Positions 25,463 through 34,201 of a stretch of DNA of 60,966 bases are shown here, piece after piece. Position 1 is the stretch's first letter. Every line of letters starts with the position of its first letter. A program made the translations under genes and the position numbers. The stretch comes from JBOGIG01 sp050742455 (GTDB lineage: Bacteria > Actinomycetota > Acidimicrobiia > Acidimicrobiales > JBOGIG01): the NCBI GenBank assembly GCA_050742455.1, contig JBOGIG010000066.1, positions 1 to 60,966 on the forward strand, written 5' to 3'. Below the pieces are notes generated by a model. That model was not told the DNA's origin, did no database searches, and saw only the letters and a list, made by a program, of their open reading frames with translations.

Positions 25463-26686
25463 GTGATCAGCCTCGAGGACATCAGCCAAGCCCACTCCGT
25501 GGTCGCCGGGGTGGCCCGGCACACCACCCTTCGACCCTCCCCCTCGCTCAGCCGCCTGGCCGGACGTGCCGTGCTGCTCAAAGAGGAGCAGACCCAACGG
25601 ACAGGATCGTTCAAGCTGCGCGGGGCCTACAACATGATCCGGGCCCTGGCCGACGCCCCTCCGGGCGCCAACAACGCCCGCTCGGCCGGCGTGGTGGCGG
25701 CCTCCGCCGGCAACCACGCTCAGGGTGTAGCCCTGGCTGCCCAGCTCTGCGGCCTGGGCGCCACCATCTTCATGCCCGCCGGGGCCTCGCTGCCCAAGGT
25801 GGCCGCCACCCGGGGCTACGGAGCCAAGGTGCTGCTGGGCGGGGACACCATCGAGTACTGCATGGACGCCGCCGCTCAGTGGGCCGAGCGCACCGGGGCA
25901 GTGTCGGTCCCTCCTTTTGACCACCCATTGATCATCGCCGGGCAAGGCACCTTGGGCCTCGAAGTGCAAAAGGACGCACCCGAAGCCGAGGTGGTGGTTG
26001 TCCCCGTCGGGGGGGGTGGGCTCCTGGCTGGGGTGGGAGCTGCACTGGGCCTGTCCGGTGCTTCGATCAAGGTGGTGGGAGTTGAGGCGGCCGGCTCGGC
26101 CGGCATGACGGCCTCCCTGGCCGCCGGGCATCCGAAGGCGGTGGAACTGGGCGCCACCATGGCCGACGGCATCGCGGTGGCTTGCCCATCCGAACTGACC
26201 CTCCAGCACGCCAAGGCCTTCGCCCACGACCTGGTCACAGTGTCCGAGGATGAGATCAGCCAGGCCCTGGTGCTCTGCCTGGAACGGGCCAAGGCCGTGG
26301 TGGAACCGGCCGCCGCCGCCGGCCTGGCCGCAGTGCTGGCGGGCCGGGTAGGCGGCTCGGGCCCGGTGGTGGTGGTGCTCTCCGGGGGCAACGTCGATCC
26401 CTTGTTGTTGGTGCGCCTCATTGACCGGGGCCTGGGAGCGGCCGGCCGCTACCTGATGATGCGCATCGTCCTCACCGACCGTCCCGGCGCCCTGGCAAGA
26501 CTGACCCGGGACCTGGCCGATCGGCGCCTCAACGTCTTGGCCGTGGAGCACCACCGGGTGGGGCCCAATCTGGGGGTGGACAAGGTCGAGGTGGTGCTCA
26601 CCCTGGAAACCCGTGACCCCGATCACCGCCTCGAGGTGGTGGCCGGCCTCCAGGCTGACGGCCTCGACATCGACCTGCTCAACTAG
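25463..26686 (+). CDS. ilvA: Threonine ammonia-lyase with C-terminal ACT domain
   Basis: This 407-residue PLP enzyme converts threonine to 2-oxobutanoate. The PLP lysine is Lys51 in TGSFKLRGAYN, the phosphate loop is GGGGLLAG, and the last 75 residues form one ACT domain (IVLTDRPGALARLTRDL), as in the short form found in Gram-positive bacteria. GTG 25463 follows GGAAGG. It is transcribed against its neighbours, separating truA from rplM, and ends 6 bases from the truA stop. Confidence 0.97.
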   Translation: MISLEDISQAHSVVAGVARHTTLRPSPSLSRLAGRAVLLKEEQTQRTGSFKLRGAYNMIRALADAPPGANNARSAGVVAASAGNHAQGVALAAQLCGLGATIFMPAGASLPKVAATRGYGAKVLLGGDTIEYCMDAAAQWAERTGAVSVPPFDHPLIIAGQGTLGLEVQKDAPEAEVVVVPVGGGGLLAGVGAALGLSGASIKVVGVEAAGSAGMTASLAAGHPKAVELGATMADGIAVACPSELTLQHAKAFAHDLVTVSEDEISQALVLCLERAKAVVEPAAAAGLAAVLAGRVGGSGPVVVVLSGGNVDPLLLVRLIDRGLGAAGRYLMMRIVLTDRPGALARLTRDLADRRLNVLAVEHHRVGPNLGVDKVEVVLTLETRDPDHRLEVVAGLQADGLDIDLLN

Positions 26687-26692
26687 GATCAA

Positions 26693-27544
26693 TCAAGGCT
26701 GGCCGACCGAGGCTTCTCCCGACATCTCAGGCGACGGAAGACCAGGGGGGTAAGTGACCGACCACAGGCACAGCCCGTGGGGAGGAGCGGGACTGGCGGC
26801 TTGGGATCGGTCCTTGGAGGCCAGCACCCAGGACATGTCGCCCGCCCGCCTGCGCCCCGTTCCCATCTCGACCAGCGTGCCCACCAGGGACCGGACCATC
26901 TGGTGGCAAAACGACGAGGCCCGGATTGAAAACACGTAGATACCCGGGGCCTCCTCCTCCCAGCCGGCGTCGAGAACCCTGCGCACCAGACTCGCCCTGA
27001 CCAGCTCGGTCGCAAGCGGCAGGTTGGTCGCCAGTGGGCGGTCGGGCGGACGGCGACAAAATGATGAGAAGTCGTGCTCGCCCAGGATGGCATCGCATCC
27101 GGCCCGCAGCGAACGCAGGTCCAGCGGCGTCTCGAGGTGCCAGGCCGTGGCGGCCCGGAACGGGTTGGGGACGGCTTGATTGACTACCGTATAGCGATAG
27201 GACCGGGCCAGGGCCGAATAGCGGGCATGGAACCCCTCCGGAGCCAAGGCGGCACCCCTCACCACCACGGCCGGGGCCATCAGCTTGTTGACCGAACGGG
27301 CCAGGGCTGTCACATCAAGGGGACGGCCCCTCGGGACCGGATCGGGAACGTCGAAATGAATCACCTGGCCCCAGGCGTGCACACCGGCGTCGGTACGACC
27401 GGCACAGACCACGGTAACCTCGGCTCCGGTTACTTTGGCTACCGCTTCAACCAGCGCGCCGGCAACGGTTGTCTGACCGGGCTGGGGGGCAAAGCCCCTG
27501 AATCCGCTGCCGTCATAGGCCAGGGTCATAACTACCCGGGCCAC
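26693..27544 (-). CDS. truA: tRNA pseudouridine38-40 synthase TruA
   Basis: This 283-residue enzyme makes pseudouridine at positions 38-40 of tRNA anticodon arms. The catalytic Asp52 lies in AGRTDAGVHAWGQ, followed by HARYSALARSYRYTV. GTG 27544, 8 bases after the rplQ stop, fits; ATG 27529 is possible. It is the normal downstream neighbour of rplQ. No terminator is visible in the 6 bases before the opposing ilvA stop. Confidence 0.97.
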   Translation of the reverse strand: MARVVMTLAYDGSGFRGFAPQPGQTTVAGALVEAVAKVTGAEVTVVCAGRTDAGVHAWGQVIHFDVPDPVPRGRPLDVTALARSVNKLMAPAVVVRGAALAPEGFHARYSALARSYRYTVVNQAVPNPFRAATAWHLETPLDLRSLRAGCDAILGEHDFSSFCRRPPDRPLATNLPLATELVRASLVRRVLDAGWEEEAPGIYVFSIRASSFCHQMVRSLVGTLVEMGTGRRRAGDMSWVLASKDRSQAASPAPPHGLCLWSVTYPPGLPSPEMSGEASVGQP

Positions 27545-27551
27545 GGATGGC

Positions 27552-27905
27552 TCAGACGAATTCGATGCGGGCCATGGGGGCATTGTCCCCGTGGCGGGGT
27601 CCCAGCTTGAGGATCCGGGTATAACCGCCGTTGCGGTCGGTATAGCGGGGGCCGATCTCGTCGAAGAGCTTGTGGGCCATGTCCTTGTCCCGGATGAAGG
27701 CCACCACCTGGCGGTGGCGGTGCAATCCTCCCTTGCGAGCCTTGGTGACCATCTTTTCCACCACCGGCCGCAGGGCCTTGGCCTTGGCTTCCGTGGTGAT
27801 AAGGGCCTCGGCGGCGATGAGGGAAGCCACCAGATTGCCCATCATGGCCTTGTGATGGGCCGCGCTTCCGCCGAAGCGTCGACCTTTCTTGGGGGTGCCG
27901 GGCAC
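27552..27905 (-). CDS. rplQ: 50S ribosomal protein L17
   Basis: GTG 27905, one base after the rpoA stop, gives 117 residues. The sequence begins VPGTPKKGRRFGGSAAHHKA, replacing the common MRH start but keeping the GR-x-G-x-HHKAM core. The frame to 28145 is antisense-like. Confidence 0.97.
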   Translation of the reverse strand: MPGTPKKGRRFGGSAAHHKAMMGNLVASLIAAEALITTEAKAKALRPVVEKMVTKARKGGLHRHRQVVAFIRDKDMAHKLFDEIGPRYTDRNGGYTRILKLGPRHGDNAPMARIEFV

Positions 27906-27906
27906 C

Positions 27907-28848
27907 TCAGCCCTCCTTGGTCCGCAGCGAAAGACCTCGCTCGTCCAGACGCTGGATGACCTCGTCGAGGGACTTCTGGCCAAAGTTGGTGATGGCCAGA
28001 AGATCATCGATGGTCCGCTCCACCAGTTCCCCAATGGTGTTGACCTGGGCCCGCTTGAGGCAGTTGCGGGGACGCTCTGACAGGTCGAGGTCCTCGATGG
28101 GAAGGTCCAGGTCGGGCGAGCCGCTGGTGGCGGCGCCCAGGTCACCCAGTTCCAGGCCTTGGGGATCGTCGGAGATCTCAGCCACCAGACTGACCAGGGA
28201 GCGAAGGGTGTCAGCCGCCGAGGCGAGTGCTTCCCGGGGCGATATGGACCCGTCGGTCTCGATGTCGAGGATCAGCTCGTCGAAGTTGGTGGACTGCTCC
28301 ACCCGGGTGGGCTCGATGTTAAAGGACACCCGACGGACCGGGGAGTAGATGGAGTCGATGGGAACGACCCCGATGGTGGCCGAGCGCTTGTTGCGTTCGG
28401 CCGACACGTAGCCTCTGCCCTTCTCCACCGTGACGTCGAAGGCCAATCGACCCTTGGCATTGAGGCTGGCCAGGTGCAAATCGGGATTCAACACCTCCAC
28501 GTCGGAAGTGAGCTGAAGATCCGAAGCCTTGACTTCCAAAGGGCCTCGTACGTCGAGGCGCAGGGTCACGGCCTCGTCGCTCGCCAGTCGCAGCACCATG
28601 TCCTTCAAGTTCAAGATGATGTCGCTCACGTCTTCTTTGACCCCGGGAAGAGTGGTGAACTCGTGTAGAGCCTCATCGAAACGGACCTGGGTCACCGCGG
28701 CACCGGGTATGGCCGAAAGGAGCACCCGGCGCAGCGTGTTGCCCAGAGTGTGGCCGAAGCCAGGTTCTAAAGGACTGACCGAGAACTTCTGTCGGTTGTC
28801 CTCCTCTTCACCTACTGCTTCAGTGGCAGGACGTTGAATGATCAGCAT
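27907..28848 (-). CDS. rpoA: RNA polymerase alpha subunit
   Basis: This 313-residue protein has the dimerising N-terminal domain (FGHTLGNTLRRVLLSAIPGAAV) and the C-terminal DNA- and factor-binding domain (LDLSERPRNCLKRAQVNTIGELV). Acidic and Ser/Ala-rich sequence links the two. It closes the alpha operon with rplQ. Confidence 0.99.
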   Translation of the reverse strand: MLIIQRPATEAVGEEEDNRQKFSVSPLEPGFGHTLGNTLRRVLLSAIPGAAVTQVRFDEALHEFTTLPGVKEDVSDIILNLKDMVLRLASDEAVTLRLDVRGPLEVKASDLQLTSDVEVLNPDLHLASLNAKGRLAFDVTVEKGRGYVSAERNKRSATIGVVPIDSIYSPVRRVSFNIEPTRVEQSTNFDELILDIETDGSISPREALASAADTLRSLVSLVAEISDDPQGLELGDLGAATSGSPDLDLPIEDLDLSERPRNCLKRAQVNTIGELVERTIDDLLAITNFGQKSLDEVIQRLDERGLSLRTKEG

Positions 28849-28874
28849 TTACAGGCGCTTTCTTATGGGGATGG

Positions 28875-28914
28875 TCGACTACTTGGAGTACAGCTCGACT
28901 ACTTGGAGTACAGC
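28875..28914 (-). repeat. 20-bp perfect tandem duplication across the rpsD stop codon
   Basis: Two identical 20-bp units occupy 28875-28894 and 28895-28914. The right-hand unit encodes the last residues ELYSK and the TAG stop of rpsD; the left-hand copy lies after the stop, in the rpsD-rpoA gap. The S4 protein is unchanged. Confidence 0.95.
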
Positions 28915-29525
28915 TCGACAATGAGCTGCTCGCGTACAGGGATATCGATGTGCTCCCGCAGAGGGAGCTCCCGCACCGCCACCTCGGAACCGCCCTCGCC
29001 CTGCTCCAACCAGGCGGGGATGGCGCGGTCCAGGGTGTCCATGTTGTGGCGCACGACGATTAGCTCACGGGACTTGGCCGCCAGCGAAACCTTGTCCCCC
29101 TTCTGGAGGCGATAACTGGGTATGGTCACCCGTTTCCCGTTGACAAGTACATGGCCGTGGCGCACGAACTGGCGGGCCTGGGAACGGCTGGCTCCCCACC
29201 CCGCACGAAAAGCGGCGTTATCCAGGCGCAACTCCAGCATGCGCAAGAGATTCTCGCCGGTGATCCCGCTCTGGCGATTGGCTTCCTCATAGATGTTGAC
29301 GAACTGCTTCTCCAACACTCCGTAGATGCGCCGAGCCTTCTGTTTCTCACGCAGCTGGGCCAGGTACTCCGAGCCCTGACGCATCCGGTCCCGGCCGTGC
29401 TCGCCAGGGGGATACGGGCGACGCTCGATCGGGCACTTCATCGATTCACACTTGGGACCCTTGAGAAAGAGTTTCATCTTCTCCCGGCGGCACAGGCGAC
29501 AGACCGGCCCGGTGTATCTAGCCAT
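28899..29525 (-). CDS. rpsD: 30S ribosomal protein S4 (zinc-binding type)
   Basis: This 208-residue 16S rRNA-binding protein keeps a four-cysteine zinc site near its start (VCRLCRR, then KCESMKCP). The S4 RNA-binding domain follows, with SRSQARQFVRHGHVLVNGK. S4 is the usual autoregulator of the alpha operon. Confidence 0.99.
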   Translation of the reverse strand: MARYTGPVCRLCRREKMKLFLKGPKCESMKCPIERRPYPPGEHGRDRMRQGSEYLAQLREKQKARRIYGVLEKQFVNIYEEANRQSGITGENLLRMLELRLDNAAFRAGWGASRSQARQFVRHGHVLVNGKRVTIPSYRLQKGDKVSLAAKSRELIVVRHNMDTLDRAIPAWLEQGEGGSEVAVRELPLREHIDIPVREQLIVELYSK

Positions 29526-29543
29526 TGTTCTCTCCTTGCGCCA

Positions 29544-29942
29544 TCAGACCCGGCGCCTTTTCTTGGGCCGACACCCGTTGTGGGGGATGGGAGTCACGTC
29601 CTTTATGCCGGCCACTTCGATGCCGGCCGTGGTGAGGGAGCGGATAGCGGTCTCTCGTCCCGAGCCCGGGCCCTTGACCAGGACGTCCACCTTGCGCACC
29701 CCATGCTCCATCGCCCGCCGGGCACAGGCCTCGGCCGCCATCTGGGCCGCGTAGGGAGTGGACTTGCGGGATCCCTTGAACCCGACGTTTCCGGCTGAGG
29801 CCCAGGCCAACACGTTGCCGTCCAGATCCGAAATGCTCACGATGGTGTTGTTGAAGGAACTCTTGATGTGGGCCACTCCGTGGACCACGTTCTTGCGTTC
29901 CCGGCGGCGGGGTCGCCTGCCACCTGGTTTGGGCTTGGCCAT
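29544..29942 (-). CDS. rpsK: 30S ribosomal protein S11
   Basis: This 132-residue platform protein begins with a basic Gly/Arg-rich tail (KPGGRRPRRRERKNV) and ends PIPHNGCRPKKRRRV, the normal family end. It directly follows rpsM. Confidence 0.99.
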   Translation of the reverse strand: MAKPKPGGRRPRRRERKNVVHGVAHIKSSFNNTIVSISDLDGNVLAWASAGNVGFKGSRKSTPYAAQMAAEACARRAMEHGVRKVDVLVKGPGSGRETAIRSLTTAGIEVAGIKDVTPIPHNGCRPKKRRRV

Positions 29943-30320
29943 TTACTTGCGAACCTTCTTCTTTCCGGCGACCGTCTTCTTCGGTCCCTTGCGGGTGCGA
30001 GCATTTGTGTGGGTGCGCTGGCCCCGCACCGGCAGGCCGCGCCGGTGACGCACGCCCTGGTAGGAGCCGATTTCCATCTTGCGCTTGATGTCCTGGGCCA
30101 CATCCCGGCGTAGATCGCCCTCCACCTTGAGATTGGAGTCGATCCAGTTGCGTAGTCGGGAAACCTCTTCGTCGGTCAGCTCCCGAACCCGGGTATTGGG
30201 ATCGATGTCGGTGGCTGCGCACACCTGGGCCGCCCTGGTGCGGCCGACACCGAATATGTATGTAAGGGAGATCTCCAGTCGCTTCTCCCGGGGGATGTCC
30301 ACTCCGGCTATACGTGCCAT
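29943..30320 (-). CDS. rpsM: 30S ribosomal protein S13
   Basis: ATG 30320 gives 125 residues beginning MARIAGVDIPREKR. The helix-turn-helix core and the basic C-terminal tail that contacts P-site tRNA are present. The frame to 30449 is leader shadow. Confidence 0.99.
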   Translation of the reverse strand: MARIAGVDIPREKRLEISLTYIFGVGRTRAAQVCAATDIDPNTRVRELTDEEVSRLRNWIDSNLKVEGDLRRDVAQDIKRKMEIGSYQGVRHRRGLPVRGQRTHTNARTRKGPKKTVAGKKKVRK

Positions 30321-30322
30321 AC

Positions 30323-30436
30323 CTACCCCTGACGCTGCTTGTGGCGCGGATTGGTGCATATGACCAGGACCTGGCGTTCCCGGCGGATCACTTTGCACTT
30401 CTCGCAAATTGGCTTGACTGACGGACGAACCTTCAC
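30323..30436 (-). CDS. rpmJ: 50S ribosomal protein L36
   Basis: This 37-residue protein starts at GTG 30436 (VKVRPSVKPICEKCK). Its zinc ligands are C11, C14, C27 and H32, so it is the zinc-containing form. The 184-bp gap to infA shows no clear promoter. Confidence 0.97.
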   Translation of the reverse strand: MKVRPSVKPICEKCKVIRRERQVLVICTNPRHKQRQG

Positions 30437-30620
30437 GATCTCGTTCCAATAGCTAAGGGGGCGCTCAAGACGACCCTCTGGCGGATTTCTCGGTTTTGTG
30501 GCTGATTCAAACCTCTCCAAGGATGTCCCGGCCCCATCACTGCCTTGCCTGTTGGCCACGGCCGAAACGGGGTTCGGCTCGTACCAATGGCGGCTTGGCG
30601 GCTGTCGGTCACAAGGATGG

Positions 30621-30845
30621 TCACTTGTAGCGGTAGGTGATCCGGCCCCGGGAAAGGTCATAAGGCGTGATCTCTACTTGTACGCGGTCCCCTGGCAGGA
30701 TACGTATGCGGTGCATTCGCATCTTGCCCGAACTGTGGGCCAGGACCTTGTGACCATTCTCCAATTCCACCCGGAACATGGCGTTGGGCAGGGGCTCTAC
30801 CACCGTGCCTTCCAGCACGATGGCATCTTCTTTGGGCTTGGGCAG
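30621..30845 (-). CDS. infA: Translation initiation factor IF-1, with a probable CTG start
   Basis: The S1-like OB-fold protein (EGTVVEPLPNAMFRVELENG, ending GRITYRYK) normally starts 7 to 9 residues before EGTVVE. The only candidates between the in-frame TAG at 30855-30857 and the core are CTG 30845 and GTG 30818. CTG gives 74 residues (xPKPKEDAIVLEGTVVE) matching the family length, and has AGGAGG five bases upstream. GTG 30818 would remove the conserved N-terminus and has no ribosome-binding site. A sequencing error turning ATG into CTG is possible. Confidence 0.95.
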   Translation of the reverse strand: MPKPKEDAIVLEGTVVEPLPNAMFRVELENGHKVLAHSSGKMRMHRIRILPGDRVQVEITPYDLSRGRITYRYK

Positions 30846-30856
30846 GTGTTCCTCCT
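30843..30856 (-). promoter_or_regulatory. Strong Shine-Dalgarno before the CTG start of infA
   Basis: AGGAGG (30851-30856) is five bases from CTG (30843-30845) on the minus strand. An in-frame TAG overlaps the Shine-Dalgarno, which excludes any start farther upstream. Confidence 0.85.
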
Positions 30857-30956
30857 ACGGCGTGGACAATGGTGATAGAACTTCTTTTGACCCATGGGCC
30901 GACTGCAGAGCGCGCTCCGACCGCAATGGTCAAGGCCGACTGGCAATGATAGCGCG

Positions 30957-31703
30957 TCAGGCCAAAGTGAGCACTTCCGGTCCGTCCCCGGTGACCACGA
31001 TGGTGTGTTCAAAATGGGCTGACAGCGATCCGTCGGCGGTCACGACCGACCACTCGTCGTCGAGAACCTTGGTCGCAGCCCCGCCGGCATTGACCATGGG
31101 CTCGATAGCGAAAACGTGACCGTTCTTCAGCTTGGGGCCCGGATTTCCCGGCCAGTAGTTGGGGACCTGGGGCTCCTCGTGCATCCTGGTGCCGATTGCA
31201 TGGCCCACGTACTCCTTCACGACAGAGAACCCGGCCGCCTCGGCCACCTTCTGCACGGCCCGACCGATGTCGTGTAGTCGGTGGCCATCTTTCATCTGGT
31301 CGATACCGGCCCACAGGCTTGCCTCGGTGACCTCCAACAACCTGGTGGCCTCGGGGGAAATAGCTCCGACTCCCATGGTGAAGGCGGCGTCGCCGTGATA
31401 GCCCTCGATGATGGCGCCGCAGTCGATGGAGACGATGTCCCCTTCCACCAATCGGTAGGTTCCGGGGATCCCGTGCACGATCATGTCGTTGGGCGAAGTG
31501 CAAATGACGGCGGGGAAGGGCGGGCTGCCGTAGTGCAAGAAGTTCGATCTGGCTCCCCTCGACTCGATCACCTCCCGGGCCACTTTGTCGAGTTCGGCCG
31601 TGGTGACACCCGGACGAGCCCGCTCGCGGATCCGCTCGTGCATCTCAGCCACGACCTTGCCGGCTCGTCGCATCTTGGCCAGTTCCTCGCTGTTGCGCTT
31701 CAT
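30957..31703 (-). CDS. map: Methionine aminopeptidase type I
   Basis: This 248-residue enzyme removes N-terminal methionine. The metal ligands Asp94, Asp105, His168, Glu201 and Glu232 and the substrate His77 are all present. ATG 31703 overlaps the adk stop (ATGA). The secY-adk-map-infA order is classic. No N-terminal SH3 extension is present. Confidence 0.98.
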   Translation of the reverse strand: MKRNSEELAKMRRAGKVVAEMHERIRERARPGVTTAELDKVAREVIESRGARSNFLHYGSPPFPAVICTSPNDMIVHGIPGTYRLVEGDIVSIDCGAIIEGYHGDAAFTMGVGAISPEATRLLEVTEASLWAGIDQMKDGHRLHDIGRAVQKVAEAAGFSVVKEYVGHAIGTRMHEEPQVPNYWPGNPGPKLKNGHVFAIEPMVNAGGAATKVLDDEWSVVTADGSLSAHFEHTIVVTGDGPEVLTLA

Positions 31704-32395
31704 TCCCGCACTTCTTCCTGATGCCGGCCGGCATCGCGGTCCCGGCGATGATCAATCGCCCCGACCAGGCGCTGGGTGACCTGATCGGGGTGGCCCACAC
31801 CGTCGACGGTGGCCAGTTTGTCCCGTTCCATGTACCAGGCAATGAGTGGGGCCGTTTGGACCTCGTACAACTCCAGGCGACGGACGATGGCGGCCTCGGT
31901 GTCGTCGGGCCGCTGGACCACCTCGCCACCGCACACATCGCAGATCCAGTTCATCTTTGGCGGTGCATCTACAGAGTAGTTGGCGCCACAGTCCGTGCAC
32001 ACCCTCCGGGCGGCGAGACGGTGCAGGACCATCTCAGTGGGAACTTCGAGGTTGAGGACCAGATCGACGTCGTCGGGGGCCAGTATCTTGGCCAGGCTCT
32101 CGGCCTGGGCCGTGTTGCGAGGGAAACCGTCCAACACGAAGCCCCGGGCCCTTATGTCGTCTTGGTCCAGGCGTTCGGCCACCACGCCAACCACCACCTC
32201 GTCGGGAACCAACTCCCCCGCTTCCATGTACTGGCGGGCCTGGCGCCCGGCATCGGTGTCCGACTTGGCCGCCGCCCGGAAGATGTCACCGGTGGCAATG
32301 TGGGGCACGACGTAGTGGTGTGAGATCCGAACGCACTGCGTTCCCTTCCCGGCCCCCTGTTTGCCGAGGATGATCAACCTCGCGCCAGGTACCAC
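31700..32395 (-). CDS. adk: Adenylate kinase with a zinc-binding LID
   Basis: This 231-residue enzyme equilibrates ATP, AMP and ADP. The P-loop reads GKQGAGKGTQ, with Lys-Gln where most adenylate kinases have Pro-Pro. The LID domain has four cysteines (C133, C136, C152, C155). GTG 32395 abuts the secY stop. The basic C-terminal tail is longer than usual. Confidence 0.97.
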   Translation of the reverse strand: MVPGARLIILGKQGAGKGTQCVRISHHYVVPHIATGDIFRAAAKSDTDAGRQARQYMEAGELVPDEVVVGVVAERLDQDDIRARGFVLDGFPRNTAQAESLAKILAPDDVDLVLNLEVPTEMVLHRLAARRVCTDCGANYSVDAPPKMNWICDVCGGEVVQRPDDTEAAIVRRLELYEVQTAPLIAWYMERDKLATVDGVGHPDQVTQRLVGAIDHRRDRDAGRHQEEVRE

Positions 32396-33688
32396 CTACT
32401 TCAGGAAGCCCTCGTAGTTTCGCATCATTAGCTGGCTGTCTATCTGCTTCATGGTCTCCAGGGCCACGCCCACGGCGATGAGCAGGGTGGTCCCGGCAAA
32501 GGGGTATTTAGTGATACTCCACAGGGCCAGGAAGACAGACGGCAGCAGGGCCACAAAGGCCAAGAACCCCGAGCCGGGCAGCGTGATGCGGTACAGGATC
32601 CCGGCGAGGAAGCGCTCGGTGGGAGGACCGGGACGGATGCCGGGAATATATCCACCCTGTTTTCGGATGATGTCGGCCTGTTGGTGCGGATCGAAGGTGA
32701 TGGTTACATAGAAGTAGGTGAAAAGAATGATGAGGATGCCATAGGCGGCGATGTAATACCCGCTGGTGGCCTGCACCAGGTGGTTGTTGATGAACGATCT
32801 CAGCCAGTGCCAGGGGATGACATTGGACAACAGCACCGGGAAGTACAGGACCGAGCTGGCGAAGATGATGGGGATCACACCAGCCTGGTTGACCTTGAGG
32901 GGAATGTAGGTGCTCTGGCCCCCGTACATACGCCGGCCCATGACCCTCTTGGCGAAAGTGACCGGGATGCGGCGCTGGCCTTGCTCCACGAACACGATGG
33001 CCACGAGCAGGGCGATGGTCAGCACCAGGATGATGCCGAACTTGAGGCGGCCACCCTCGGCAAGGATGGCGTTGCCTCCGGCGGGCATGCCGGCCACAAC
33101 GTTGGCAAAGATCAGGATGGACATGCCCTGACCGATACCCCGCTGGGTGATCAGCTCAGCCAACCACATGACAAAGGCGGTCCCCGCCGTCAGGGTCAGG
33201 ACGATGAACAACACCCGGGGTACCGTGAAATGGGGGATCAGATCGATCGACTGGCTGATGCCCAAGAACCCGGCGGCGTTGTTATGGAAGGCAAAGGCCA
33301 ACCCTGTGGACTGCATGATGGCCAGAGCCACGGTTAGGTAGCGAGTGGCCTGGGTTAGCTTGCGCTGACCGACCGCGCCCTGGTCCCGCCATTCCTCGAA
33401 CTTGGGGATCACCGCTCCCAACAGCTGGATGATGATGGAACTGGTGATATAGGGCATGATGCCCAGCCCGAACAGGGCGAAGCGGGTCAGTGCCCCGCCC
33501 GAGAAGAGGTTCAGGAACCCGAGTACCCCGGTCTTGGAGTTGTTCTCCAAGGTGTGCACGGCATTGATGTCGATCCCTGGTACCGGCACATTGGCCCCGA
33601 GTTGATACAGGGCGATGATGAACAGGGTGAATATGACCTTGTTCCGTAGGTCGGGAACCTTGAAGATGTTCTTGAGGCTGGAGAGCAT
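32396..33688 (-). CDS. secY: Protein translocase subunit SecY
   Basis: This 430-residue inner-membrane channel has about ten membrane helices beginning with VIFTLFIIALYQLGANVPVPG, and typical SecY elements such as GIMPYITSSIIIQLL and PGIRPGPPTERFL. It pairs with SecE, also in this window. It ends the spc operon. Confidence 0.99.
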   Translation of the reverse strand: MLSSLKNIFKVPDLRNKVIFTLFIIALYQLGANVPVPGIDINAVHTLENNSKTGVLGFLNLFSGGALTRFALFGLGIMPYITSSIIIQLLGAVIPKFEEWRDQGAVGQRKLTQATRYLTVALAIMQSTGLAFAFHNNAAGFLGISQSIDLIPHFTVPRVLFIVLTLTAGTAFVMWLAELITQRGIGQGMSILIFANVVAGMPAGGNAILAEGGRLKFGIILVLTIALLVAIVFVEQGQRRIPVTFAKRVMGRRMYGGQSTYIPLKVNQAGVIPIIFASSVLYFPVLLSNVIPWHWLRSFINNHLVQATSGYYIAAYGILIILFTYFYVTITFDPHQQADIIRKQGGYIPGIRPGPPTERFLAGILYRITLPGSGFLAFVALLPSVFLALWSITKYPFAGTTLLIAVGVALETMKQIDSQLMMRNYEGFLK

Positions 33689-33712
33689 TCGGGCTCCTCG
33701 GCTCCGTCGGGA

Positions 33713-34201
33713 TCAGCGGTTGGTCAGTGCGTTGCCCTTGGCCGGGGGGCGCCCGTGACCGAAAGGCGGCGGAATGACCCGTACCGTACCGCCTGCGGCG
33801 GTAATTGATTGTTCAGCCGAGGCCGAGAATGCGTGCGCTTCGACGGTCAGCTTGCGGCCGAGCTCTCCTCGGCCCAGGATCTTGACCAGCCCATGCTTGT
33901 GGGCCAGACCCTTTGCCCGCAGGGTCTCGGGATTGACCAGATCGCCCTCAAAAGCCTCCAGCACATCCAGGTTCACCACGTTGTACTCCACCCTGAAAGG
34001 GTTCTTGAAGCCCTTCAGCTTGGGAATTCGCTGCTTGAGCGGCAGCTGACCGCCTTCGAAGCCGGGCTTGATGGAACCCCGGGCAGCTTGGCCCTTGGTG
34101 CCCCGCCCTGCCGTCTTGCCGCCCTTGCCGGCTATGCCTCGTCCCACCCGGCGACGCCGCTTGGTCGCCCCTTCGGGTGGCCTTAGGTCATGGACCTTCA
34201 T
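33713..34201 (-). CDS. rplO: 50S ribosomal protein L15
   Basis: ATG 34201 gives 162 residues (MKVHDLRPPEGATKRRRRVG). The glycine-rich GRGIAGKGGKTAGRGTKGQ stretch is conserved. The start overlaps the rpmD stop by 4 bases. The frame to 34558 is shadow. Confidence 0.99.
   Translation of the reverse strand: MKVHDLRPPEGATKRRRRVGRGIAGKGGKTAGRGTKGQAARGSIKPGFEGGQLPLKQRIPKLKGFKNPFRVEYNVVNLDVLEAFEGDLVNPETLRAKGLAHKHGLVKILGRGELGRKLTVEAHAFSASAEQSITAAGGTVRVIPPPFGHGRPPAKGNALTNR

Noticed and set aside
25136..26692. Minus-strand open frame of 518 codons
   Set aside because: It is antisense to ilvA and runs into rplM in the wrong frame. High-GC codon bias leaves antisense frames open.
30846..30956. Promoter before infA (TTGACC near 30925)
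   Set aside because: The -35-like box is good, but no acceptable -10 box lies 16 to 18 bases downstream.
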